From the NCBI GenBank assembly GCA_964573295.1, contig CAZNJE010000017.1:1-64000 (forward strand): a stretch of 64,000 nt of DNA, given 5' to 3'. Position numbers and translations under genes: made by a program. This DNA comes from CAYQJL01 sp964573295 (GTDB lineage Bacteria > Eisenbacteria > RBG-16-71-46 > CAIMUX01 > WJJG01). Below, one piece after another: positions 8,248 to 16,547 of this stretch (its first letter is position 1; each line of letters starts with the position of its first letter). The notes under the pieces were generated by a model. It did no database searches, had not been told where the DNA came from, and saw only the letters and a program-made list of their open reading frames with translations.

Positions 8248-10200
8248 TCAAGATTTCTTCCCGCGCTTCTTGGGTTTGGTTGTGCCTGCCGGTTTTGATG
8301 CGGTCTCCGCCGCGGCCGGCTGCGGCGCCGGCGGCTTGGTCATCTTCTGTTGGGCCCAAGTCACGAGGCTGGTGGCGGTCCAGTAGAGCACCAGCCCGGA
8401 CGGTAGGCTATAGAGGAAGAAGACCATGATCAGCGGCATCATCATCATCATGGGCGCTTGCTTGGGATCAGTCGGCATCGATTTCTGCTGCAGGTACTGA
8501 GCCGCACCCATGAACAACGGCAGGATGTGAATGGGAACTCCTGCGATTTCACCCACTTTGTCCGGTGAAGACAGGTCTTGAATCCAGAATACAAACGACG
8601 CGTGACGCAGCTCGATGGCATTCATCATCACGCTGTAGAGCGCGAAGAAAACCGGCATCTGGGGCAGTAGCGGCAGGCAGCCGCCCACCGGATTGATGCC
8701 CTCGGTCTTGTGCAGCTCCATCGTCTTCTTCGTGCGCAGCTGCGGATCATCCTTGTACTTCTCGTTGAGCTCGTCGAGTTTGGGTTTGAGCGCCTGCATC
8801 TTCTGCTGGGAGCGCAACGCCCGGACGTTGAGCGGATGGAAGATCACCCGTACCACAATCGCCAGTAACAAGATGACGATTCCATAGTTGGGGATCACCT
8901 TGTGGCCGTTGACGAGGAACCACTGGATCGCGAGGGCTACCGGACGCAGAATACTCGGCCCCATGTTCTCGATGCGCCCGAGATCGACGTCGAGCTCCTC
9001 GTCGAGACGGCCGATGATGCCGTGATCGAGTGGTCCAGCGAAGACGCGGAACGACTCCTGCGTTGCCCCCTCGTACTCGAGCGGGATGATCAGGCGCATG
9101 CCCGCCTCTGTTCGTGCCCCGATCACGCGGGTCTGGAACACGCCGTCGATCTCTTCCTGCGGAACCAGGAGGCCGGCGAAGTACTTGCCCTTGACACCAG
9201 CCCAACGGATGATGCCCTGATACGACTCCTGCATGTCGCCCTTCGGGCTCCCGCCGCACCCGCAGCCGAAGCTCGCACCACCAAATCCGTCCTTCACCAG
9301 GTTGTCCGCCAGGAGCGCAATTGCCTCCTTCGTTTCCCCATACCGGGCGATCTTGTGATCCACGCTCGGGATTCCTCGATCCCAGGCGATTGCGATCTGG
9401 TGATCCCGCCGAAAGTTGGGAATGCCTGAGATGGTAACGTCCATCTGCATATCGTATTGGGCGGGATCGATGCGGTAGGTGCGCTCGACGCGAAGATCCG
9501 GGTAGCGGAAGTCATCCGGAGCCTCCGCCACGAACCGGATTTCCCGGGCTCCGCCACCACCCGACAGCGAACGCTCTTCGGCGGCGTACAGGGCCTCAGA
9601 CAGGTCGATTGTCCCGGACGGGGTCATCAGATATAGCCCCAGCGCTCCGGGTTGCTCCTGAACGAGATCGACCTGATCGCCCCGCGTGTCGGTGAAGTCA
9701 TTGAGCACCCAGTGCTCGATCGTCCCGCCGCGGGCATTGAAGACGGCCCTGTACTTCTCGCCCTCGACGATGATCTCACGCTCTTCCGCATCGAGGCGGT
9801 TCTGGAAGCCTCCCGGCATCCCCGCTCGTCCCAGGCCAGAACCCGGACTGGAAGCCTGGCCGGAACCCTGGCCGGAACCCTGGCCGGCAGCCGTCCCCTC
9901 GAAGCCCTGGGCCAGCGGATCATCGGCACCGGCTCCCACACTACCGGCTCGCACACCACCAGCATCTGAGGGACCACCAGCAGAACCGGCGCCCGCGGGT
10001 CCAGCTTCGCCAGCGGCACCGCCGGTTCGATCGGTTCGAACAGCTTCTCCGGAAACCGCCGCTTCCTGACCCGGCGGCGTGTCGGGGGGTGCCGATTGCT
10101 TTGGCATGAACTGAATGAAGACCACCCAAACGAGGGCCATCAAGCCAAACGCGATCAATGTCCGTTTATCGAGTCCACCCGACGAATCGTTCAATTGCAT
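8248..10200 (-). CDS. yidC: Membrane protein insertase YidC (with periplasmic domain)
   Basis: Inserts and folds inner-membrane proteins alone or with SecYEG. The first membrane helix is at about 12-32 (LIAFGLMALVWVVFIQF), then a large periplasmic beta domain (140-400). The conserved C-terminal core follows: YGIVILLLAIVVRVIFHPL, the cytoplasmic coiled loop with QQKMQALKPKLDELNEKY, NPVGGCLPLLPQMPVFFALY, and the last two helices ending YWTATSLVTWAQQKM. The C-terminal tail is Lys-rich, as usual. At 650 residues it is about 60-100 longer than typical. The excess is a Gly/Ala/Ser-rich linker at about 58-130 with GQGS units. A CGCGG cysteine cluster in the periplasmic part is unusual. The ATG at 10200 is the family-consistent start. 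It sits between yidD and jag. Confidence 0.95.
   Translation of the reverse strand: MQLNDSSGGLDKRTLIAFGLMALVWVVFIQFMPKQSAPPDTPPGQEAAVSGEAVRTDRTGGAAGEAGPAGAGSAGGPSDAGGVRAGSVGAGADDPLAQGFEGTAAGQGSGQGSGQASSPGSGLGRAGMPGGFQNRLDAEEREIIVEGEKYRAVFNARGGTIEHWVLNDFTDTRGDQVDLVQEQPGALGLYLMTPSGTIDLSEALYAAEERSLSGGGGAREIRFVAEAPDDFRYPDLRVERTYRIDPAQYDMQMDVTISGIPNFRRDHQIAIAWDRGIPSVDHKIARYGETKEAIALLADNLVKDGFGGASFGCGCGGSPKGDMQESYQGIIRWAGVKGKYFAGLLVPQEEIDGVFQTRVIGARTEAGMRLIIPLEYEGATQESFRVFAGPLDHGIIGRLDEELDVDLGRIENMGPSILRPVALAIQWFLVNGHKVIPNYGIVILLLAIVVRVIFHPLNVRALRSQQKMQALKPKLDELNEKYKDDPQLRTKKTMELHKTEGINPVGGCLPLLPQMPVFFALYSVMMNAIELRHASFVFWIQDLSSPDKVGEIAGVPIHILPLFMGAAQYLQQKSMPTDPKQAPMMMMMPLIMVFFLYSLPSGLVLYWTATSLVTWAQQKMTKPPAPQPAAAETASKPAGTTKPKKRGKKS
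9811..10029. repeat. In-frame low-complexity insertion in yidC (12-bp units)
   Basis: The segment encoding residues about 58-130 of YidC is Gly/Ala/Ser-rich and contains tandem 12-base units (CCGGAACCCTGG type, GQGS repeats) around 9850-9890. Its position just after the first membrane helix places it in the periplasmic linker. Confidence 0.75.
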
Positions 10201-10371
10201 GCATGTCCACCCTGTTCACCAGAAATCGCCGGCACATCCTTGACGCCGACACTCTTGACGCCGACACTTCCGCCCTCGCCCGTATCCACACCTGCACGGA
10301 ATGCGCATCCCGGTTCATGATCTGATCCCAAACCGTCGCTCCGCGAGTCTCGTCCCTGGATCGCCCGCGTC

Positions 10372-10605
10372 GCTGGCTGCTCGATCTGCGTCACCCGCTG
10401 GCTGCTCGATCTGCGTCACCCGCTGGCTGCTCGATCTGCGTCACCCGCTGNNNNNNNNNNNNNNNNNNNNNNNNNNNNNNNNNNNNNNNNNNNNNNNNNN
10501 NNNNNNNNNNNNNNNNNNNNNNNNNNNNNNNNNNNNNNNNNNNNNNNNNNTCTGCGTCACCCGCTGGCTGCTCGATCTGCGTCACCCGCTGGCTGCTCGA
10601 TCTGC
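10372..10605. repeat. 25-bp tandem repeat containing a 100-N assembly gap
   Basis: Copies of a 25-base unit (CTGGCTGCTCGATCTGCGTCACCCG) start at 10373 and repeat on both sides of 100 Ns (10451-10550). The same phase of sequence on either side shows that the assembler failed inside the array, so true copy number is unknown. It lies in the 425-bp gap between yidC and yidD, together with a doubled 15-base unit (GACGCCGACACT type) near 10240-10270. Confidence 0.9.
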
Positions 10606-10625
10606 TTCTCTCGCCGGGAGGCCTT

Positions 10626-10847
10626 CTACGGAACGGGGTCCGCTCCTCCGGGATGCCATGGGTGACAACGAAGCAGCCTCTTCACCGCCAGCCACCCGCC
10701 GGCCAGCGCCCCGTGACGGCGCACAGCTTCTTGGGCATAGCATGAGCATGTTGGATGGAAGCGACAGTGTGCGGGGAGGAAGGGCGAGATGAAACGCCGA
10801 TAGGCTTCGATCAGCAGCACCATGATCCTGGTGGCCATTTCGTCCAT
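10626..10847 (-). CDS. yidD: YidD, membrane protein insertion efficiency factor
   Basis: Small 73-residue membrane-associated protein that assists YidC-dependent insertion. It carries the family signature: YRRFISPFLPAHCRFHPTCS near residues 16-35, then GALAGGWLAVKRLLRCHPWH and a GGxDPVP end. The three conserved cysteines are present. Location between rnpA and yidC is the standard one. The ATG at 10847 is preceded by only a weak ribosome site; a start at the ATG four codons later is equally possible. Confidence 0.93.
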   Translation of the reverse strand: MDEMATRIMVLLIEAYRRFISPFLPAHCRFHPTCSCYAQEAVRRHGALAGGWLAVKRLLRCHPWHPGGADPVP

Positions 10848-10964
10848 CCCTCACCGGAAGCACTCGCCCAGTCGCTGGTCCAGCGCCGGGCCAGCGCCTG
10901 ATCCGCTCGTCTAGCTTATCGAACAGCGTCTGCGGTCACGGACTCGAACGCTCTTCACATGCTC

Positions 10965-11315
10965 TCACAGGATGCCGGCGCGCCTGAGCAACACGCCCAG
11001 CTCGGCATGTACAGCCTGTGTCTTGACCTGTGAGTCCGTTATCGTTGCCCGCGCAATCAACGCGATGTGGAGCGAATCAGTGGGCATCTGATCAAGAATC
11101 GCTCGGTAGGCTTCGCGCATCACTCTCTTGGCGCGATTGCGCTCGACAGCGCCGCCTACCTTACGGCTGGCAACAAATACGACCTGTGTTGGCCCCTCTA
11201 CGGCCCGCCGCACAATGAGCACGGTATAACGACCACGGCAGGCAGTTCCTTCTTGGAATAGTCTCTGGATCGTTTTCTTCGAACCCAGGGTATTGAAATC
11301 CCTGGCCACGCTCAA
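10965..11315 (-). CDS. rnpA: Ribonuclease P protein component
   Basis: Binds the RNase P RNA and helps 5' maturation of tRNAs. The 116-residue length is normal. The basic RNA-binding signature ERNRAKRVMREAYR is at about 58-71 with the RNR motif at 59-61, preceded by VVFVASRKVGGAV. It follows rpmH by only 5 bp, the usual rpmH-rnpA pairing. The RNase P RNA itself (rnpB) is not seen in this window. Confidence 0.95.
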   Translation of the reverse strand: MSVARDFNTLGSKKTIQRLFQEGTACRGRYTVLIVRRAVEGPTQVVFVASRKVGGAVERNRAKRVMREAYRAILDQMPTDSLHIALIARATITDSQVKTQAVHAELGVLLRRAGIL

Positions 11316-11320
11316 GAATC

Positions 11321-11461
11321 CTAGTCCGATACCGTCAGTCGGGCCCGGCCTCTAGCCCGTCGCCGTGCCAGAATCTTCCGTCCATTGCGCGTGCGCATCC
11401 GCGCCCGGAAACCGTGCACGCGCCGACGCCGGCGATTGTGCGGCTGATAGGTCCGCTTCAC
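11321..11461 (-). CDS. rpmH: 50S ribosomal protein L34
   Basis: 46-residue highly basic ribosomal protein, decoded from the minus strand as VKRTYQPHNRRRRRVHGFR and so on, ending in RARLTVSD and TAG at 11321-11323. The start is GTG at 11461, with AGGAGG nine bases upstream. An ATG inside that spacer opens a three-codon frame (M-D-K-stop) whose TGA overlaps the GTG, so the initiating codon must be the GTG. First gene of the operon running left to rsmG. Confidence 0.95.
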   Translation of the reverse strand: MKRTYQPHNRRRRRVHGFRARMRTRNGRKILARRRARGRARLTVSD

Positions 11462-11583
11462 TTATCCATTCCTCCTGTGCGCATCCTACGTGGGGCGTTG
11501 CATCCCCATCATCGCGCGCGACCTGGCACCGTCGTGGGCGTCGCCACAGCGGTTTCCCCTCAAGTCGAATACAGCATCCAGAG

Positions 11584-11612
11584 ATCCTAGTAAAACAATA
11601 CCCTTTGGTCAA
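11584..11612 (-). promoter_or_regulatory. Sigma-70-type promoter for the rpmH operon
   Basis: On the minus strand TTGACC (11607-11612) and TAGGAT (11584-11589) are separated by 17 bases, a close match to the housekeeping -35/-10 pattern, about 120 bp before the rpmH start. It faces away from dnaA and would drive rpmH to rsmG. Confidence 0.55.
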
Positions 11613-11728
11613 GCTCAACTTCCCCATGGCCGTCGACACGGTCGATACGCTGCCCGTTATTCGTATGTTACGGAAAAACAATAGATTGGTCCGTTTTTCA
11701 TGCGTTGGGAAATTCGGCCTTGCCGCTT

Positions 11729-11783
11729 TTGTCCACAGCGTGCTAGGCTGCCCTTGCTCTCAGACAACGCACTTGTTTATAAC
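11729..11783 (+). promoter_or_regulatory. dnaA promoter region with a DnaA-box-like site
   Basis: TTGTCCACA (11729-11737) differs by one base from the DnaA-box consensus TTATCCACA. Just after it, TTGCTC (11754-11759) and TATAAC (11778-11783) are 18 bases apart and could be the -35 and -10 of dnaA. The arrangement would allow self-repression by DnaA. The rest of the 600-bp rpmH-dnaA gap holds no gene. Confidence 0.4.
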
Positions 11784-12036
11784 TCCAATGATATCCACCG
11801 GTTGCGTGCAGTGAGAACACTTTCGTCCGGGACGCGCATCGGCCCAGCTGTGATCAGACTTACTGGGGTCGGCGTTGCGTTTGGGGGGTGGAGCGCGTAA
11901 GTCTTTTCAGAGCAGACTCTTGCCTACATCGTGGCCATTTCGAAATGCAGCCAGGAGTCTACCCTGCCGGGACCTTCAGCGGATGTTCGCCCTTTCCAGT
12001 CCGGTCAGATCGCTGTGATCAAAATGTGGACGGATT

Positions 12037-12045
12037 TGTGGATAA
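12037..12045 (-). promoter_or_regulatory. Consensus DnaA box before dnaA
   Basis: TGTGGATAA is the exact reverse complement of TTATCCACA. It lies 21 bp before the chosen dnaA start codon, so DnaA bound here could block its own translation-initiation region or promoter. Confidence 0.7.
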
Positions 12046-12065
12046 CTACCTCTGGAGGGGCCCGG

Positions 12066-13424
12066 GTGGAAATCACAAATGCCCAGGCAACATGGACTGA
12101 GGTTCTGCAAGAGATTCGCAACCGCGTATCCGGGCAGAAGTTTTCAACGTGGTTCGACCCAATTCACGTAGTCAAGCTTGACCCGGAGAAGCTGATTCTC
12201 GAAGTCCCCAATCCGTTCTTTGGTGACTGGTTCGAGGAACACAATCTCCCGATCCTCCAAGAGGTTCTTCGGGAGCAACTCGGGGCCGTGCCCCAGGTTC
12301 GCTTCGTCGTCAGCAATCAGTACTACGAGCAGGAACAGGGCTCGGCTCCGACCATGCCGACGCCGAGTGAGCGCATTCCGCCGCGGCCATCGCCATCCCG
12401 CTGGCTCCACAACCTGAATCCTCGCTTCGCGTTCGACAGCTTCGTCGTCGGCAAGAACAACGAGTTCTCCCACGCCGCAGCCCAGGCCATTGCTAATGAA
12501 CCGGGTGACATCTACAACCCGCTCTTCATCTATGGCGGTACCGGGCTCGGTAAGACCCACTTGATGCAGGCGATCGGCCATGCCTCCCTCCAGCGCGATC
12601 CCAACGTCCGCATCTACTACGCGCCTTCCGAGAAGTTCATGAACGAGATGATCCAGGCGATCACGGCTGGGCGAACGCTCGATTTCCGTCAGAAGTACCG
12701 CAACCTCGACTTCCTACTGCTTGATGACATCCAGTTCCTCTCAGGACGTGATGCGACCCAAGAGGAGTTTTTCCACACTTTCAACACCCTGCGGGACGCC
12801 CGTAAACAGATCGTCATCACCAGCGATCGTCCACCGCGCGACATTGCCAAGGTCGAGGAACGCCTCATCTCGAGGTTCAATTCCGGTCTGGTTACCGACA
12901 TCCAACCTCCGGACCTCGAGACCCGCGTCGCCATCCTTCGTGCCAAAGCACAACGCGAACAGATTAATATCCACGAAAATGTGCTCTTCCTGATTGCCGA
13001 ACGTATCCAGAAGAACATTCGTGAACTCGAAGGCTCCCTTGTACGCATCTCGGCCTTGAGCCGCCTCCTTCACGCACCGATCACACGAGACCTGGCGCTC
13101 GAGGTCCTGAAGGTGTATGTCAATCCCACCGCCGCGAAGATCGACATCACTGACATTCAACGGGAAGTCGCCAAGGAGTTCGATGTACCTGTCGAATCCC
13201 TGCGCGGACGCCGACGTACAAGTCAGATCGCCTTTGCCCGGCAGGTCGCCATGTATCTAGCCAAGCAGATGACCACTCTCACCCTAGTCGAGATCGGGAA
13301 GAGCTTCGGCAATCGAGATCACAGCACGGTGCTTTATGGGATCGAGAAGATATCGAATTCTCTGCGCACTGACTGCCAGCTCGAAAAACGCGTCGAACGG
13401 GTCGACGATCGCTTGCGCCGGTGA
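12066..13424 (+). CDS. dnaA: Chromosomal replication initiator DnaA
   Basis: AAA+ ATPase that binds DnaA boxes and opens oriC. Domain I (about 1-85, TWTEVLQEIRNRVSGQKFST), a short linker, then the AAA+ domain with Walker A GGTGLGKT (157-164) and Walker B FLLLDDIQFLSG. The C-terminal box-binding helix-turn-helix has RRRTSQIAFARQVAMYLAKQ and the signature GNRDHSTVLYGIEKI. The GTG at 12066 is chosen because GGAGG lies 7 bases upstream and the product (452 residues) then matches family length; the frame upstream to 11931 has no such support. It is not visibly affected by the repeat insertions seen in its neighbours. Confidence 0.96.
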   Translation: MEITNAQATWTEVLQEIRNRVSGQKFSTWFDPIHVVKLDPEKLILEVPNPFFGDWFEEHNLPILQEVLREQLGAVPQVRFVVSNQYYEQEQGSAPTMPTPSERIPPRPSPSRWLHNLNPRFAFDSFVVGKNNEFSHAAAQAIANEPGDIYNPLFIYGGTGLGKTHLMQAIGHASLQRDPNVRIYYAPSEKFMNEMIQAITAGRTLDFRQKYRNLDFLLLDDIQFLSGRDATQEEFFHTFNTLRDARKQIVITSDRPPRDIAKVEERLISRFNSGLVTDIQPPDLETRVAILRAKAQREQINIHENVLFLIAERIQKNIRELEGSLVRISALSRLLHAPITRDLALEVLKVYVNPTAAKIDITDIQREVAKEFDVPVESLRGRRRTSQIAFARQVAMYLAKQMTTLTLVEIGKSFGNRDHSTVLYGIEKISNSLRTDCQLEKRVERVDDRLRR

Positions 13425-13786
13425 TTGGATCGTTGATTCCCTAACCGGAACGCTCAGTTCTTTGCTCAGGTTCTCCGTAACTCATGGGCGCGTTGGCCGT
13501 GTCTCGTTGACCCATGTTACCTTCGCCCCTGTGCTTCTGGCCGTATTGCGATGGTCTTGATCCCGTTGGCCCATGTGAAACGATTCTATCGTCTCGTGCT
13601 AGCAATCAGCTGAGTTTCTTATCCACAGACGTGGACAAATGGACGTGGATGACTTCGCGGGATCTTGCCGATGTGGAACACAGTGAGGTTATCCAGATTC
13701 ACCCGGCAGGCTCTTCCACGTTGTTCGACGGATCAAGTTAACTCCAAGCCTTTGTCCGGGTGTCATCTGACTGTTCATAGTCACTT

Positions 13787-13850
13787 CCATCCACATCTCC
13801 ACACGACCTACTACTACTACTATGTATTTTAAAACTAAATAGAAGAAGTT
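13787..13850 (+). promoter_or_regulatory. Candidate basal unwinding element: DnaA boxes, CTA trios, AT-rich tract
   Basis: Two degenerate boxes (CCATCCACA 13787-13795, ATCTCCACA 13795-13803) are followed by a 4-base GC-rich spacer, five CTA triplets (13808-13822) and ATGTATTTTAAAACTAAAT. The opposite strand reads TAG repeats, i.e. 3'-GAT-5', the DnaA-trio motif described for Bacillus subtilis, whose origin has the same order of elements. Confidence 0.7.
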
Positions 13851-14187
13851 AAAGAGACCAAACCAAAGAACATACCAGACGAAAGGCGAACCAAGGGTAT
13901 CCAAGGCGTAAGACTTCTGGTTAACGCTTCTTATGGGTAGCACGAAGAAAAGGCCTCATACAGTATAGGATCCGTCTGCGTCATTCGCGAAGTGCTAGGA
14001 GTGTTCTCGCGAACCTCTAGGAGAGTGCTGGTTCTGGGTGCTGGTTGTGAGTGCTGGTTGAACTCTGGCAAAGCTTCGGGACAGTTTCGGCAAAGTGCCG
14101 GAAAACGGCTGGAAAAGTGAATGGGACATGAAAAATCTAGGTAGATGAGCAGCGCATTCGAAGACGGCCGATCTGTGGCGGCCGCGA

Positions 14188-14282
14188 ACTGGCGACAACG
14201 CTGGCAATCAACCTGGCGATCAAACTGACGACAACGCTGGCAATCAACCTGACGATCAACCTGGCGATCAATTTGGCGGGGG
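14188..14282. repeat. 12/36-bp tandem repeat in oriC region
   Basis: Related 12-base units (CTGGCGATCAAC, CTGGCAATCAAC, CTGACGACAACG) form a higher-order 36-base period; GACAACG recurs at 14194 and 14230. Non-coding, to the right of the AT-rich element. Simple repeats of GTGCTGGTT type also occur at 14027-14060. Confidence 0.75.
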
Positions 14283-15034
14283 AACAGACGAACGAACTGG
14301 ATAGGCGACCAACGGGGGAACGATGAAGGAGAATGGCCTGGTCAAGATGGAGCAGATGATAGAGCCAGTATCGAGCGAAGAGGCAGGGATGCAGTGGAAC
14401 CATCTGGGTGGATGGGCTTGGCATGCGTGTGGGGCGGGGTGGGCGCAGATGGCATGCATCGGCGCGAGGGTGACGGTAGAGTTGGTGGCGTGCTCGAGGT
14501 GTATTCTGGTGGCGGGTGAAAGGACATCTGGAGTGGACGAGTGTGGCCACCATATGAGAGTGCGCTACCGTCTTGGAGGATGAGCATTGGCGTTGTAACT
14601 TCTTGCAGTACAGAGACTTAAAAACGACCGTTGGAGTCGAAGTTTGGCAGATTCAGCTTTACAGGGACGGGACGCTTTTCTACACTCAGATGAAGTCTGC
14701 ATGATTATGGGGAGTTCCTTCCAGGGGTTGGTTCGCGCCATTTTAGCCTGGCTCCTATTAATGAGAGCTCCATTGGGTCCCTCTTGGGTCCCCCGCCTGG
14801 ACAAGGTGGTCATGACGTGGCTACGAGTGGAAGGTCCTCTTGATGCGTCATCTTGGTAGCGCATGTAGGTAGCGCATTTTCGAGAGGACTTTTCAGAGAG
14901 GACATGTCAGGGAGGACATGTTCGTCAGTTTAAGCCAGCAGGTCGAGTCGATCGGCTAGGTCAGCAGGTAGCGGCGGCCGGCTTGGCCTCGGATGAGCTA
15001 TGTGTCGAGGAGAGCACAGAAGAGAGGTGGGTGC

Positions 15035-16150
15035 ATGAAGTTTACGTTGATGCAGGGTGAGTTGCAGAAGGCTCTGCACGTCGTTGCGAATGTGGTTCCC
15101 AGCAAGAGCACGCTACCGATTCTGGAGACGGTGCTCATCCAGGTTACCAAGGATGGAAGTTTGACGCTCACGGCCACCGATCTCGATATTTCCGTTCGCA
15201 CACGTAGGAACGCCCAGGTCGAGGAGGAAGGCAAAGTCGCCGTATCAGCTCGCCGCCTTTTCGATATCGTGCGGGAGTTACCCGACCAAGAAGTCTCACT
15301 GAAAGGTGACGAATCGAAACTGAACTTGAGCTGTGCGCGAGGGCGCTACCGGTTCGTGGGTGCTCCCATCGACGATTTTCCCGAGCTACCCGAGATTGCC
15401 GGTGGGAAGCAGGTTGGTATTGGACCCGATATGTTGGAGAAGATGATCCGACGGACGTTGTACGCGGTGTCTACCGACGAGACGCGACCCGAACTCACCG
15501 GCGTGTTCATGGAGATCAAAGACAACAGGATGCGCATGGTGGCCACGAATGGTCACCGCCTGGCACGGGTCGGTTTGGAAGGTACCTACAAGCAAGAGCT
15601 TGATCTGCTGCTGCCGCCGAAGGCATTGAACCAGCTCTTGCGACTATTCCCGGAGGCCGATGGGGACGTCGAGATCAGCGGTAGCAAGAGCTATGCGCGT
15701 TTCTCCGTAGGAAGCACCGAACTTTTCAGTCGGTTGCTGGAGGGTCCGTTCCCGGACTACGAGCGCGTGATTCCCAACTCTAGTCCGCTCAACGCCATCA
15801 TTCGCCGTGACGATTTCATCGCCTCTCTGCGCCGGATCTTGGTCCTGTCCGACTCGCAGACGCGCCAGGTCAAGATGAGCTTCAAACCGAGCCATCTGAG
15901 CATTCTGGCCGAATACCAGGGCGCCGGTGAAGCATCCGAAGAATTGCCAGTCGACTACGAAGGCGAAGAACTCACGATTGGCTACAACGGAGGTTACATC
16001 CTCGAGATGCTCAAAACCTTCGGCGTCGATCGGGTGAAGATGAGTTTCGAATCGTCCATTTCCGCAGGGGTTTTCACGCCCACGGAACCCAAAGAGGGCG
16101 AAGACTTGCTCTGCCTGGTGATGCCGCTTCGGCTACCCGAGGGAAGCTAG
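15035..16150 (+). CDS. dnaN: DNA polymerase III beta subunit (sliding clamp)
   Basis: Ring-shaped processivity clamp of the replicative polymerase. It starts MKFTLMQGELQKALHVVANV, shows the family segments STLPILETVLIQ, TATDLDISV and EFGSRL-like sites, and ends with the conserved MPLRLP near the C-terminus. The ATG at 15035 is chosen (GAGGTGG 5 bases upstream, family-consistent N-terminus); the frame is open to 14993. Length 371 is normal. No recF follows, the usual next gene; dciA follows by 3 bp. Confidence 0.96.
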   Translation: MKFTLMQGELQKALHVVANVVPSKSTLPILETVLIQVTKDGSLTLTATDLDISVRTRRNAQVEEEGKVAVSARRLFDIVRELPDQEVSLKGDESKLNLSCARGRYRFVGAPIDDFPELPEIAGGKQVGIGPDMLEKMIRRTLYAVSTDETRPELTGVFMEIKDNRMRMVATNGHRLARVGLEGTYKQELDLLLPPKALNQLLRLFPEADGDVEISGSKSYARFSVGSTELFSRLLEGPFPDYERVIPNSSPLNAIIRRDDFIASLRRILVLSDSQTRQVKMSFKPSHLSILAEYQGAGEASEELPVDYEGEELTIGYNGGYILEMLKTFGVDRVKMSFESSISAGVFTPTEPKEGEDLLCLVMPLRLPEGS

Positions 16151-16153
16151 GCC

Positions 16154-16543
16154 ATGCGCCGCATGGAACACGTGGGCGATTGCCTGCGGAAGTTCCTTCG
16201 GGGAGCAAACCTCGATAAGCGGGTGTCGGAGTGGTCGCTCATCATGGATTGGCCCCGAATCGTGGGCCCCGAGATCGCGGCGCACTCCCAAGCGCATGAT
16301 CTCCGCGAGGGCACCCTCTGGGTTGCCGTTCCCAGCAGCAATTGGCGTCAACATATCTCGTTCTTGAAGCCGCAGATTCTGAGGGCGTTGCACGAGAAGT
16401 ACCCGGAGATTCCGGTACGCGACATACGTTGCACGAATCGGAAAGTCGATCTTCCGGTTGCAGAAGATGCTCCTCCGGAAAATGCCGGACCGGGAGTTGC
16501 CGATCCGGGCGTCACGCCCGATGGGCGTGAAGGCAAGAGGTAA
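16154..16543 (+). CDS. dciA: DciA-like protein (DUF721), predicted replicative helicase loader
   Basis: 129 residues with the DUF721 core: GDCLRKFLRGANLDKRV, WSLIMDWPRIVGPEIAAHSQ, LWVAVPSSNWRQHISFLKPQ and a poorly conserved tail. DciA proteins load or operate the DnaB helicase in bacteria lacking DnaC/DnaI. The position between dnaN and gyrB, where recF is normally found, agrees with a replication role. Start ATG 16154 sits 3 bp after dnaN; a second Met at residue 4 is possible. Function is inferred from the family. Confidence 0.82.
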   Translation: MRRMEHVGDCLRKFLRGANLDKRVSEWSLIMDWPRIVGPEIAAHSQAHDLREGTLWVAVPSSNWRQHISFLKPQILRALHEKYPEIPVRDIRCTNRKVDLPVAEDAPPENAGPGVADPGVTPDGREGKR

Positions 16544-16547
16544 AGAC

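Larger units (their letters stand above)
13425..15034. other. Replication origin (oriC), non-coding dnaA-dnaN interval
   Basis: A 1.6-kb gap with no convincing gene. It holds a perfect DnaA box TTATCCACA (13619-13627), a one-mismatch box TTATCCAGA (13685-13693), two weaker boxes, a DnaA-trio-like tract and an AT-rich stretch (13821-13876). Base composition drops sharply there compared with the flanking genes. Farther right lie a 36-bp repeat array and unremarkable sequence (14300-14990). Placement between dnaA and dnaN is the common bacterial oriC site. Confidence 0.75.

Noticed and set aside
14323..14864. Small genes between the oriC repeat and dnaN
   Set aside because: Several short frames on both strands overlap each other, lack ribosome sites and show no protein-like conservation.
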